Positions 37,381 through 44,664 of a stretch of 44,664 nt of DNA are shown in pieces (the stretch's first letter is position 1; each line of letters opens with the position of its first letter). The notes beneath the pieces are model-generated. The model was given only the letters and a program-made list of their open reading frames with translations. It did no database searches and had not been told where the DNA came from. The DNA lies in the NCBI GenBank assembly GCA_937997635.1, contig CALLFA010000001.1:1-44664 (forward strand), read 5' to 3'. Source of the stretch: an uncultured Saprospiraceae bacterium (GTDB taxonomy: Bacteria; Bacteroidota; Bacteroidia; Chitinophagales; Saprospiraceae). Position numbers and translations under genes: made by a program.

Positions 37381-37422
37381 CTTTTATCGCCCGTTACACT
37401 GTCTTATCAAATTGATTCTTAA

Positions 37423-38550
37423 CTAATTGACTCTGGTTGCTTTTAAATGACGCTCGCCAGTAGAAAAGTCCAAATCAGCTGGGATCTTGTCATTGAAAGA
37501 AGTTATTACTTTGTCACACTCAATGACTTTCAATTCTACTCTTCGGTTTTTTGCTGTTTGACTTTCTGATGTTGCTTTTGGATATATCATTTTCCAATTT
37601 CCAAACCCTTTATAGATCATCCTATTCTGAGCAATTTTATTTGCAACAAGATTGTCGTTTATTTTTTTTGCTCTTGCAACAGACAAATAATAATTCCAAC
37701 TTTCTTTGCCTACAGGACTGTTATTGGGCAAATTAATATGTCCACTAATTTCTACACAAACATCGCTATTGTCGGACATAAATAAATACAGTTCTTCCAT
37801 CGCTTCTTCTGACTTTTCAACTAGTATGTCCTTATTCCCTTCAAAGAATAATTTATTTAACCGCATGGTTTTGCCGATTTCTATTTTTGGCACAATTAGC
37901 TCGACTGGTTTTTTTGAACTTAGAGGCGTGACCTTCATCATGTGGGTGTGCAAGAGATATCCTTTGGCTCTGATGTCAAGTCCAACGACTTCACCAGCAG
38001 GTCCCGCGATCCGGAAAAATCCAGTAGAATCTGATCGCGATTCTGTCTGTATTGTTTTTGAATGCAGTTTGATGGAAGCTTCTATTCCAACTTGATTGAC
38101 ACTATCCCTTAATACACCAGTAATCCATTGCATTTCTTTTATGTGATACTGTCTTATGGTTGCTCTTCGATTTTGAGATCTACCGTCTTCAGATTCGTTT
38201 GATGCAATCGGCATTAATTCTCCATGATATTTGGCCTTTATATGATCTGTTGGAATTCCATTTGATTGTAAAAAAGCTAATACAGATTGTCCACGCTTAT
38301 TCGATAATTCATGATTGTATTCTGTAGAGCCTATGTCATCGGTATGAGCTTGTATAGAGTAAGCAAGCATCGTGTCTGTTGTCTGAGTTATGAAACTGTC
38401 TAGGGCGTGTATGTGATGTTCTTTTAGTTTAAAAGAGTCAGTCTCAAAATAAATAGCCACGTTAGATTTATACAATAAGGAGTCAAACGAATCTTGTCCT
38501 TTCAAGAAAAAGGAGCTAAGACAGAATAGAAAGATGAGAAGTTCTTTCAT
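37423..38550 (-). CDS. Protein with two OmpA-like domains around a carboxypeptidase-regulatory-like domain
   Basis: 375 aa with a signal peptide (MKELLIFLFCLSSFFLKGQ). Residues about 28-135 form an OmpA/MotB peptidoglycan-binding domain (IYFETDSFKLKEHHIHALDSF, then AHTDDIGSTEYNHELSNKRGQSVLAFL, then RSQNRRATI). Residues about 140-225 look like a carboxypeptidase-regulatory-like beta domain (VNQVGIEASIKLHSKTIQTESRSDSTGFFRI). Residues about 230-345 are a second OmpA-like domain, more diverged (FFEGNKDILVEKSEEAMEEL, ISGHIN, SVARAKKINDNL, AKNRRVELKV). OmpA domains usually hold proteins to peptidoglycan, so this is probably an envelope-bridging protein. No barrel is present. Transcribed divergently from the LVIVD lipoprotein operon, with 184 bp between them. 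Confidence 0.88.
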   Translation of the reverse strand: MKELLIFLFCLSSFFLKGQDSFDSLLYKSNVAIYFETDSFKLKEHHIHALDSFITQTTDTMLAYSIQAHTDDIGSTEYNHELSNKRGQSVLAFLQSNGIPTDHIKAKYHGELMPIASNESEDGRSQNRRATIRQYHIKEMQWITGVLRDSVNQVGIEASIKLHSKTIQTESRSDSTGFFRIAGPAGEVVGLDIRAKGYLLHTHMMKVTPLSSKKPVELIVPKIEIGKTMRLNKLFFEGNKDILVEKSEEAMEELYLFMSDNSDVCVEISGHINLPNNSPVGKESWNYYLSVARAKKINDNLVANKIAQNRMIYKGFGNWKMIYPKATSESQTAKNRRVELKVIECDKVITSFNDKIPADLDFSTGERHLKATRVN

Positions 38551-38734
38551 ATAATAAGAAACGTCTTTTTGAACATCATCTTACATTAAATCAGAAAAAA
38601 TCCAATTGAACATATAAAATTAAGTGTGCTATTCATTGAAAATCAATAACTTATGACTGATTTAAATAAATTTTATCGAGATGACCAACCATTTTATTAG
38701 TCTTGGGGTCTATTAGAGTATAAATCACAGAAAA

Positions 38735-40036
38735 ATGAAAAAGATACATTACTACTTATTACTTTTAATTTTTAGTTCACTAACTGTTACTTCTTGCTTA
38801 GAAGATTCATGTAGCGAGACAACAACTTTTGTACAAATTACTCCTAGATTTATTTCTCTTGATGAGATAAGAGCTGTCCCGCAACGTGAAGTTGCAAGAG
38901 AGTTACAGTCACCTGGTAAGATGTACTTCTATAACGATATCATCTTTGTGAATGAACTCAGAGAAGGCATTCACATCATTGACAATGCTAACCCAAACTC
39001 TCCTCAAAATGTTGGATTTATAAAAATTCCTGGCAACGTTGATATAGCAGCTAAAGGTGGATTTTTATATGCAGATTCCTATATGGATTTGGTGACTCTA
39101 GACATTAGAGATATTGATAACATCACTCAGACATGTAGAGAAGAAAATATATTTCTAGGTCAGTTTGGCATTCAGGATGATCGTGGTGTACTTGTGGATT
39201 ACATTGAGACAGACAATTTTATAGAGATCGATTGCTCAGATAATGATTTTGGTTCAGAGTTTTTTAATAGAGGTGGAGAATTCTTTGTTGATGCAGCATT
39301 TGATGCGAGTGGAAATACTGGTGCTCCTTTAGGCCCTCAAGGTGCATCTGATGGAGGAGCAGGAGCAGGGATTGGAGGCTCATTAGCAAGATTCAGCATC
39401 GCCAAAGATCACTTGTATGTCATTGACCAATTCAATTTATACGTCTATGACCTGGAAAGAGCTGAGAAACCAAGGAGTGTGAATGAACAAGTCGTTGACT
39501 GGGGAATTGAAACCCTTTTTCCTTACAATGATTTTCTATTCATAGGTGCGAATAATGGCATGTTTATTTATGATAATGAAGATCCAAGAAATCCTCAATT
39601 CTTATCTAGGTTTCAACATGCACGAGCTTGCGATCCCGTATTTGTGCAAGGGACTACAGCATATGTTACCCTTAGAGGCGGCACCATTTGCGAATCATTC
39701 AACAACCAACTAGATGTGGTTGATGTATCAGATGTTTTGAATCCTAGACTGCTTCATACACATGAGATGGATAATCCACACGGTCTATCCGTACGCGGTG
39801 ATCACTTGTATATTTGTGAAGGAGAGTTTGGTATGAAGGTATTTGAGAAAACTGATCTTGCAAGGATACCAGATAATCGCAAGGAGCATTTGGAGGACAT
39901 TCATGCATTTGATGTGATATCTTTAAGTGAGAATCATATACTCATCATTGGAGAAGATGGATTGTACCAGTATGATTCTTCTGATAAAGACGACCTTGAG
40001 CTGATGAGTAAAATTACTGTTAACCGTGAACTCTAA
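38735..40036 (+). CDS. LVIVD-repeat lipoprotein
   Basis: 433 aa. Lipoprotein signal ends in LTVTSC (Cys21). The mature protein contains propeller-type LVIVD repeats: IIFVNELREGIHIIDNANPNSPQNVGFIKIPG, LYADSYMDLVTLDIRDI, LYVIDQFNLYVYDLERAEKP, LFIGANNGMFIYDNEDPRNPQFLSRF, LDVVDVSDVLNPRLLHTHEM and LYICEGEFGMKVFEKTD. Residues about 190-225 hold a Gly-rich insertion (SGNTGAPLGPQGASDGGAG). These proteins are surface or periplasmic and fold as beta-propellers; their ligand is usually unknown. It is first in a tight plus-strand run and ends 4 bp before the next start. Confidence 0.88.
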   Translation: MKKIHYYLLLLIFSSLTVTSCLEDSCSETTTFVQITPRFISLDEIRAVPQREVARELQSPGKMYFYNDIIFVNELREGIHIIDNANPNSPQNVGFIKIPGNVDIAAKGGFLYADSYMDLVTLDIRDIDNITQTCREENIFLGQFGIQDDRGVLVDYIETDNFIEIDCSDNDFGSEFFNRGGEFFVDAAFDASGNTGAPLGPQGASDGGAGAGIGGSLARFSIAKDHLYVIDQFNLYVYDLERAEKPRSVNEQVVDWGIETLFPYNDFLFIGANNGMFIYDNEDPRNPQFLSRFQHARACDPVFVQGTTAYVTLRGGTICESFNNQLDVVDVSDVLNPRLLHTHEMDNPHGLSVRGDHLYICEGEFGMKVFEKTDLARIPDNRKEHLEDIHAFDVISLSENHILIIGEDGLYQYDSSDKDDLELMSKITVNREL

Positions 40037-40040
40037 AAAA

Positions 40041-40796
40041 ATGAAGCGACTTATATACGTATTCCTTGTTCTTGTCATTTCTTCCGTAGGTTTAACAGCA
40101 CAAGAAAATGATTCTGACTTAATGGTTGTTTACCTTAAGGATGGATCCCAAATGGAAGGTTATATTCAAAAATGGGATTACGAAACCAAATTGTATTTAA
40201 AAAACACCTCTGGTAGTATATTCGAATTTCCTGCAAAGTCAGTAGATAAAGTTGTTCAGAAATCTTTGATCAATTTAGACTCAGCTCCCTCCTACTCTTT
40301 CAATGAAAATGGTATTTATTATGCCTGGAGAATGCAAGGCTTGATAGGTAACAGTGGTCAACGATTCAGCCAAACTCCTGGGTATGGTTATTCTTTTCTA
40401 GCAGGTTATCGATCGACCAGATTGTTAGGTGTAGGCATTGGAATAGGTTATGATAAATTCGTTGACAATTCAGGTGAAGAAGTCATCCCAGTATTTGCAG
40501 AATTTTCTGGCTACTTCCAACCCGTTAATACGAGTTTGTATTATTCGTTAGGTATCGGTTATTCCTTTGCTAGAGAAAACAGAGATTCAGGTATTATAGA
40601 TGGTTCTGGTGGCCTTCTCGTATATCCTGCGCTTGGGGTTAGATTTGGCAATGGTAAAATGAAGTATACCATGGATGTAGGCTATAAATTTCAAAAAGCG
40701 ACATTCACCTATAATAATCCTTGGGATGGTCGGACGACTCATGAGCAGCGGTTGACGTATAAGCGTTTAACCTTGAGATTTGGAATTTTAATTTGA
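40041..40796 (+). CDS. Small outer-membrane beta-barrel protein with N-terminal Sm-like segment
   Basis: 251 aa from ATG 40041; a GTG at 40026 would overlap the previous stop and spoil the signal peptide. Residues 1-20 are a signal peptide (IYVFLVLVISSVGLTAQ). Residues about 28-70 (VVYLKDGSQMEGYIQKWDYE, then EFPAKSVDKV) have the short SH3/Sm-like pattern often found ahead of such barrels. The rest has alternating hydrophobic strands and ends RLTLRFGILI, as in 8-10-strand outer-membrane barrels. Predicted outer-membrane location. It starts 4 bp after the LVIVD gene and its stop overlaps the next start (TGATG), so translational coupling is likely. Confidence 0.8.
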   Translation: MKRLIYVFLVLVISSVGLTAQENDSDLMVVYLKDGSQMEGYIQKWDYETKLYLKNTSGSIFEFPAKSVDKVVQKSLINLDSAPSYSFNENGIYYAWRMQGLIGNSGQRFSQTPGYGYSFLAGYRSTRLLGVGIGIGYDKFVDNSGEEVIPVFAEFSGYFQPVNTSLYYSLGIGYSFARENRDSGIIDGSGGLLVYPALGVRFGNGKMKYTMDVGYKFQKATFTYNNPWDGRTTHEQRLTYKRLTLRFGILI

Positions 40797-41278
40797 TGAG
40801 AATCCTCTTAAAAATAAGTCTTTGGATATGTATATCATTTTTGTCTGGGTGGGCTTTAGTGTCATGTACAGATAATACTGAAGTAATACTTGATGAAAAC
40901 AGCGTCAACCAGTACGATATTTATTTCGGAAGTTTTGGAGGCTTATGTGGGCATTCAGATTCAATGAGCATTACAATGAACTTAGATATAAATCTAACAT
41001 ATAAGGATTTCTGTACTGACACCGATTTTGAAAATGAAGGTAAACTGACACAAGAAGAATATTCATCATTGATAAGTTTGCTTTCTAAATCAAGTTTTAG
41101 TGACTTAAACCACAACAGTTGTGATCGGTGTGTCGATGGTCTAGACACATTCTTGCATGTTGTTGGTGATGATGGTTTTACACACCGTATCGTTTACGGT
41201 CACGATGATGATATAAGTAGTATTGATGACTTTATTGATCGCTTAAATGAACTAAGAGAAAGTCTTAAGCCAGAGTAA
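40796..41278 (+). CDS. Hypothetical lipoprotein
   Basis: 160 aa from the ATG at 40796, which overlaps the previous stop as TGATG; a TTG one codon upstream is less likely. The signal ends in the lipobox ALVSC (Cys24). The mature part has paired-looking Cys residues (GGLCGH, KDFCTD, HNSCDRCVDG), so disulfides are possible outside the cytoplasm. Acidic overall, ending in DDISSIDDFIDRLNELRESL. The arrangement of a conserved Cys near the start and a CDRCVDG-D segment is faintly like DUF6438-type lipoproteins, but I do not claim it. Function unknown; its place just before the sigma factor suggests an envelope sensor or accessory role. Confidence 0.72.
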   Translation: MRILLKISLWICISFLSGWALVSCTDNTEVILDENSVNQYDIYFGSFGGLCGHSDSMSITMNLDINLTYKDFCTDTDFENEGKLTQEEYSSLISLLSKSSFSDLNHNSCDRCVDGLDTFLHVVGDDGFTHRIVYGHDDDISSIDDFIDRLNELRESLKPE

Positions 41279-41316
41279 TATTTTTGCTAGAAAAACAAAA
41301 ACATATAGGTGGTTTG

Positions 41317-41841
41317 ATGGCCGAAAAAGTCATCACTGGGTGCTGTCAAAACAGTCGGCAATCGCAGGAAGTCTTATACAGACATTTCTTCCCGATTATG
41401 CAGCGTATGGTGAGCAGATATACAAGAGATGAAGATCAATTGATTGACATTCTCAACAATGGGTTTTTAAAAGTTTTTAAAAATATCCAGAGTTATACTT
41501 ACGCTGGATCATTTGAGGGATGGATTAGGAAAATCATGTTTCACAGTGTTAGCAATTATTTTAGAAGCAAAAAAACGGATGTCAAATTTTTAGTTTTTGA
41601 AGACAATCCAATGGTGAATGAGACTGCTTCTTCAAATCTATATTTTGATGACTTAATGGCTTTTGTCAAAGAATTGCCTGACAAACATCAACAAGTCTTT
41701 CACTTATATGCAATTGAAGGATTTAAACATAAAGAAATTGGCGCTCAATTAAACATCAGTGAAAATACAAGTAAGTGGTACCTCAGTGAGGCAAGAAAAT
41801 TAATGCAAGAAAAAATAGGAAAACGATATGCATCAAGATAA
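41317..41841 (+). CDS. ECF-type RNA polymerase sigma factor
   Basis: 174 aa from ATG 41317, preceded by a purine-rich AGGTGG 4 bp upstream; a TTG at 41284 would add 11 residues. Region 2 runs LYRHFFPIMQRMVSRYTRDEDQLIDILNNGFLKVFKNI (about 20-57), with FEGWIRKIMFHSVSNYFRS after it. Region 4 is a helix-turn-helix, LPDKHQQVFHLYAIEGFKHKEIGAQLNISENTSKWYLSEARKLM (about 119-162). The protein recruits RNA polymerase to a specific set of envelope-response promoters. It overlaps the next gene by 14 bp, as sigma/anti-sigma pairs often do. Confidence 0.92.
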   Translation: MAEKVITGCCQNSRQSQEVLYRHFFPIMQRMVSRYTRDEDQLIDILNNGFLKVFKNIQSYTYAGSFEGWIRKIMFHSVSNYFRSKKTDVKFLVFEDNPMVNETASSNLYFDDLMAFVKELPDKHQQVFHLYAIEGFKHKEIGAQLNISENTSKWYLSEARKLMQEKIGKRYASR

Positions 41842-43501
41842 TGCAGACATAATTAATCGTGGATGGGAAGCCATGCACGATATTCTCGACAAAGAGATGC
41901 CAAAGGAAAAGAAACGCCGTAAAGGATTCTTTTTCTTATTAACTGGCCTTGGCAGTGTTGCCGTGGTCCTACTGGTTGCTTTTCTTTTAACGAGAGATTC
42001 TAATCATGGTGCTATTACTAAGCAAGAGCCAGCTATAGTCCAAACGTCTAGCACTGACGATACAACTGTACTGAACTCAAGTGCAAATGAGGCAGACAAC
42101 CTACATTCTACAATAGAAACTAAAATTGAAGAGAAAGAACAAAGGCAAGAAGCAGGCACATCCTCTAACAAAATAAAAGCCACTCATACCGCAAACACAA
42201 TAACAAAACCCACAACAATAGAGACATCAGATCAGTCAAGAGAGAAATTTGATAATGACTTATCTAATCTTAAAAACACCTCCCGTAAACAGAATACACT
42301 TTCTATCGATAGCGAGCCCATAAAAAAATCAAACCCAACCGAGAAGACAATAGTATTTAATCCTTTTCCCAAACTAACGCAGACGATAACGACTCAACAA
42401 TCTAACACACCTTTACGGACTAATGAGCAAACCATTACAACGAGTAATCAAGGACTAAATAATAAAGCGACTACACAGTCTAATCCAAGGACAACTAACT
42501 CAGATGAAAACGACTCAATACGCAACAACTCAGACAATACAGTATCAACTCATACACAACAACAAGCAGTCGGGCTCCAAAATCAAGAAACAGACAAAGG
42601 CAATAATATAATACCCGATTTAGAACCAACAGAAAGACATGCTAATACAACGAATGTCGATAGCGAATTAATTTCAATTCCAACACTCGCATTATCAGAA
42701 GCCTTTTTGGAGACTGCAGTTATACCTGTAAAAATGAAATTCCCTTTTGTAATGGTTGTCAAGCCAGAAGCAGAAGAGAGTCGACTATTATTATCTGGTT
42801 TCACAATCGGGATTCAAGGTTCATACCTAACCAATGATTCTGGTTACGGCTTTGAAGGATCCGTCGGCTATGCCAAGCAACTCTCCCCTTCTTTTGCAAT
42901 TGAATACAGATTAGGTTATGGTCAATTAAGCTTAGGTGCTCCAGCTAGTGATCCCGATGATTTATCAACTTTTGATGGAACGGACACAAACATGTCTCCA
43001 CCTGCTGGTCCTGCAGGAGCTCCGCAAGGGGCACCACAAGATCCTGCAGAAAACATGGATATGGAATTCACACCTGAAGAAGAAACAATCATGTTTGATC
43101 CAGCGGAATTAGAGCAACTCTCTACAAGTCAACTCTCTAGATTGCATGTGTTGTCAAACGGTATCTATGCGCATTGGCATGTATCTAGAAAACTAGGCAT
43201 TAGTCTTTCAAGCGGTTTAGATTATATCCATAATCCCTCCTTCCGAAGCTTATTCATTGTGGACAACACACAATTAGTCTCTGAACTCCCAGAAGCAGCA
43301 AGACTGCAAAGCCAAGTCGAAGAAGTCCAATTCTCCATAGCAAACGACTGGAAATTTAACACAGGTATTGATTTTGTGTTTCGGCTTAGTCCTGCGCTTT
43401 CGTTGTCTGTAGGTTATAAGCATTATTTATCTACTCTCGTGAATCAAGAGATTGAGAAAAATATTAATCAAGCGAGATTGGGTGTGCGATATAGATTTTA
43501 G
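41828..43501 (+). CDS. Putative sigma-regulatory protein: cytoplasmic tail, TM helix, long linker and barrel-like C-terminus
   Basis: 557 aa. Residues 1-32 are a short, charged cytoplasmic tail (GWEAMHDILDKEMPKEKKRRK), and 34-55 one TM helix (FFFLLTGLGSVAVVLLVAFLLT). Residues about 56-275 are an extremely Thr/Ser/Asn/Gln-rich linker. A C-terminal part, about 310-557, has amphipathic strands (FTIGIQGSYLTNDSGYGFEGSVGYAKQ, LSVGYKHYL, ending ARLGVRYRF) as in outer-membrane barrels, with an inserted Pro/Ala/Gly-rich acidic loop (about 385-425). The 14-bp overlap with the sigma gene and the inner-membrane topology suggest an anti-sigma-like role. The barrel-like end would reach the outer membrane. 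Both points are inference. Confidence 0.78.
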   Translation: MHQDNADIINRGWEAMHDILDKEMPKEKKRRKGFFFLLTGLGSVAVVLLVAFLLTRDSNHGAITKQEPAIVQTSSTDDTTVLNSSANEADNLHSTIETKIEEKEQRQEAGTSSNKIKATHTANTITKPTTIETSDQSREKFDNDLSNLKNTSRKQNTLSIDSEPIKKSNPTEKTIVFNPFPKLTQTITTQQSNTPLRTNEQTITTSNQGLNNKATTQSNPRTTNSDENDSIRNNSDNTVSTHTQQQAVGLQNQETDKGNNIIPDLEPTERHANTTNVDSELISIPTLALSEAFLETAVIPVKMKFPFVMVVKPEAEESRLLLSGFTIGIQGSYLTNDSGYGFEGSVGYAKQLSPSFAIEYRLGYGQLSLGAPASDPDDLSTFDGTDTNMSPPAGPAGAPQGAPQDPAENMDMEFTPEEETIMFDPAELEQLSTSQLSRLHVLSNGIYAHWHVSRKLGISLSSGLDYIHNPSFRSLFIVDNTQLVSELPEAARLQSQVEEVQFSIANDWKFNTGIDFVFRLSPALSLSVGYKHYLSTLVNQEIEKNINQARLGVRYRF

Positions 43502-43551
43502 ATTCAGTATGATTAAATAGATATTTTTCCAACGACTCAAACTTTATTCAG

Positions 43552-44664
43552 ATGCAAAGGATTATTTTCTTAATTACTGTTATATTAATTTCTTCTCTTT
43601 ATTGTACTGCCCAGCAAGAAAAAAGCGTCGTCCTGGAAGGAAAATGCTTTAGACCAATTGATACAATTATACTATTGAAATCAACTGAAGATGAGAGATA
43701 CGCTGGGGTTAAGATTGCAATTGATGCAGACAGTACATTTAAACATGAGATGCAAGTTCAAGTTGTTGAAGAATATTCTTTCGTTTTTCAGAGCGAATAT
43801 TTAAATGGAATGTGGAAGCCAATACGATTTTACCCAGATGGAAAACTTATATCTTTTAAACTGTACCCACCAGAAGAATACGAAAGAAATACAATTACTG
43901 GTAGTCCATTGACAGAACAAAAAAAAGAATATAAATTAAAACGGTCTGCTAATTTTTCAGCAGACTTAGATTATTGGTATGACAAATTATATGCGCCCAA
44001 TCAAGATCCTATGACTAAGACTAAGGCTCAACATAACATAGACTCTCTTACAAGGACTTCTTTTCGGTGGCAACAAGATTATTTTTCAAAAGACTCAAGC
44101 ATTGTTGGTTACTATGAGTACTATGAAGCTCTTTTGATGTCAGACGACATTGACATTGATGATAATGATCTTAAAATGGCACACAAGTTTTGGATATCAA
44201 AATTTCCAAATCACCCATTGAGTGAAGAAGTAGAAAACCTGATGCATGCGTCAGATCAAGTAGTTGTTGGAGGATTATATGTTGATTTTGATTTAATTAA
44301 AAAAGAAGATAGCGGGATCAATGTTTCTGAAATGATCACTAAGAATGAATACACAATTATCGATCTTTGGGCTCCTTGGTGTGGCCCTTGCATCAAAAAA
44401 AGTAAAGCCTTAAAAGAGAATTATAATACACTAAAGACCATTGGGGTAAATGTTATAGCAGTCATTGGAGGAATCAACGATTATTCGTCTTATAAGAAAG
44501 CCAAAGAAAAATATAATTATCCTTGGGAAGTGTACTCCGAGGTCAATAATAAAAATAAAATCTGGAGTAAATATGGAATTCCATATGCAGGAGGAAGTCA
44601 ATTTTTGTTGAATAAAAAAGGAGAAATATTAGCAATTAATGCAAACATTGATTCCATCATTGCA
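43552..44664 (+). CDS. Thioredoxin-like (TlpA/DUF4369-type) protein, cut by the right edge
   Basis: 371 codons are visible from the ATG at 43552, with no stop before the edge. Residues 1-20 form a signal peptide (IIFLITVILISSLYCTA). Residues about 26-130 resemble the DUF4369 N-terminal domain (VLEGKCFRPIDTIILLKS, DSTFKHEMQVQV). A helical middle follows. The thioredoxin domain starts near 262 with the active site WAPWCGPC at 273-280 (Cys277, Cys280), and the cis-Pro region begins at YGIPYAGGSQFLLN. Such proteins reduce disulfides in the periplasm, for example in cytochrome maturation or stress repair. It follows the TM-barrel gene by 50 bp on the same strand and may share its transcript. A neighbouring lipoprotein (40796-41278) is Cys-rich. 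Confidence 0.88.
   Translation, partial: MQRIIFLITVILISSLYCTAQQEKSVVLEGKCFRPIDTIILLKSTEDERYAGVKIAIDADSTFKHEMQVQVVEEYSFVFQSEYLNGMWKPIRFYPDGKLISFKLYPPEEYERNTITGSPLTEQKKEYKLKRSANFSADLDYWYDKLYAPNQDPMTKTKAQHNIDSLTRTSFRWQQDYFSKDSSIVGYYEYYEALLMSDDIDIDDNDLKMAHKFWISKFPNHPLSEEVENLMHASDQVVVGGLYVDFDLIKKEDSGINVSEMITKNEYTIIDLWAPWCGPCIKKSKALKENYNTLKTIGVNVIAVIGGINDYSSYKKAKEKYNYPWEVYSEVNNKNKIWSKYGIPYAGGSQFLLNKKGEILAINANIDSIIA

Noticed and set aside
40026..40040. GTG start at 40026 for the outer-membrane protein
   Set aside because: It overlaps the preceding stop and puts extra polar residues before the signal peptide; ATG 40041 fits better.

Overview
The window comes from an AT-rich member of the Bacteroidota, most likely a Saprospiria-type relative. 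The evidence is three proteins ending in type IX secretion (T9SS) sorting domains, a giant SprB-repeat protein, an ornithine aminotransferase of the kind found in this phylum, short AT-rich intergenic regions, and an ECF sigma factor cotranscribed with outer-membrane-type proteins. I see no integrase, transposase, CRISPR array, tRNA or rRNA.

Layout. (1) 1-7988, minus strand: a giant secreted protein, cut by the left edge, with a propeller-like N-terminal domain followed by about 31 SprB repeats. The repeats nearest the left edge form a 912-bp higher-order repeat. (2) 8412-10233: small genes, namely a zinc-finger protein, a Dabb-domain protein, a small secreted protein with two internal repeats, and a GNAT acetyltransferase. 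(3) 10238-14482, minus: a three-gene molybdenum hydroxylase operon of the CO-dehydrogenase form II/xanthine dehydrogenase superfamily. Its first gene fuses CoxG (SRPBCC) to CoxS (2Fe-2S); the large and FAD subunits follow. (4) 14649-17558, minus: a T9SS-exported protein built from near-identical 118-residue repeats. (5) 17697-18206: a zinc-ribbon NUDIX hydrolase. (6) 18255-34172, minus: two giant paralogous T9SS proteins (2483 and 2735 aa). One carries a 16-copy array of a Cys-rich repeat of about 88 residues with a Ca-loop-like motif. The other has a single copy of that unit at the matching place. (7) 34389-36735: rocD flanked by two minisatellite regions. The second is a GC-rich pair of arrays in inverted orientation, bracketed by an 18-bp direct repeat. 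(8) 36736-38550: a DUF1080 lipoprotein and a double-OmpA protein. (9) 38735 to the right edge, plus: a tightly packed run of LVIVD lipoprotein, small outer-membrane barrel, lipoprotein, ECF sigma factor, TM-plus-barrel protein, and a thioredoxin-like protein cut by the edge.

How the parts fit together. About 60% of the window encodes four very large repetitive secreted proteins. They look like cell-surface or matrix components delivered by the T9SS, but no T9SS machinery gene lies here. The Cox-like operon is a separate metabolic unit with no maturation genes nearby. The right-hand run looks like an envelope regulatory operon in which the sigma factor and its membrane partner are translationally coupled.

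The strongest candidates for something new are the 16-copy Cys/Ca-loop repeat array and its single-copy paralogue, the CoxG-CoxS fusion, the inverted minisatellite pair, and the sigma factor/TM-barrel pair. Function is not proven for any of them.
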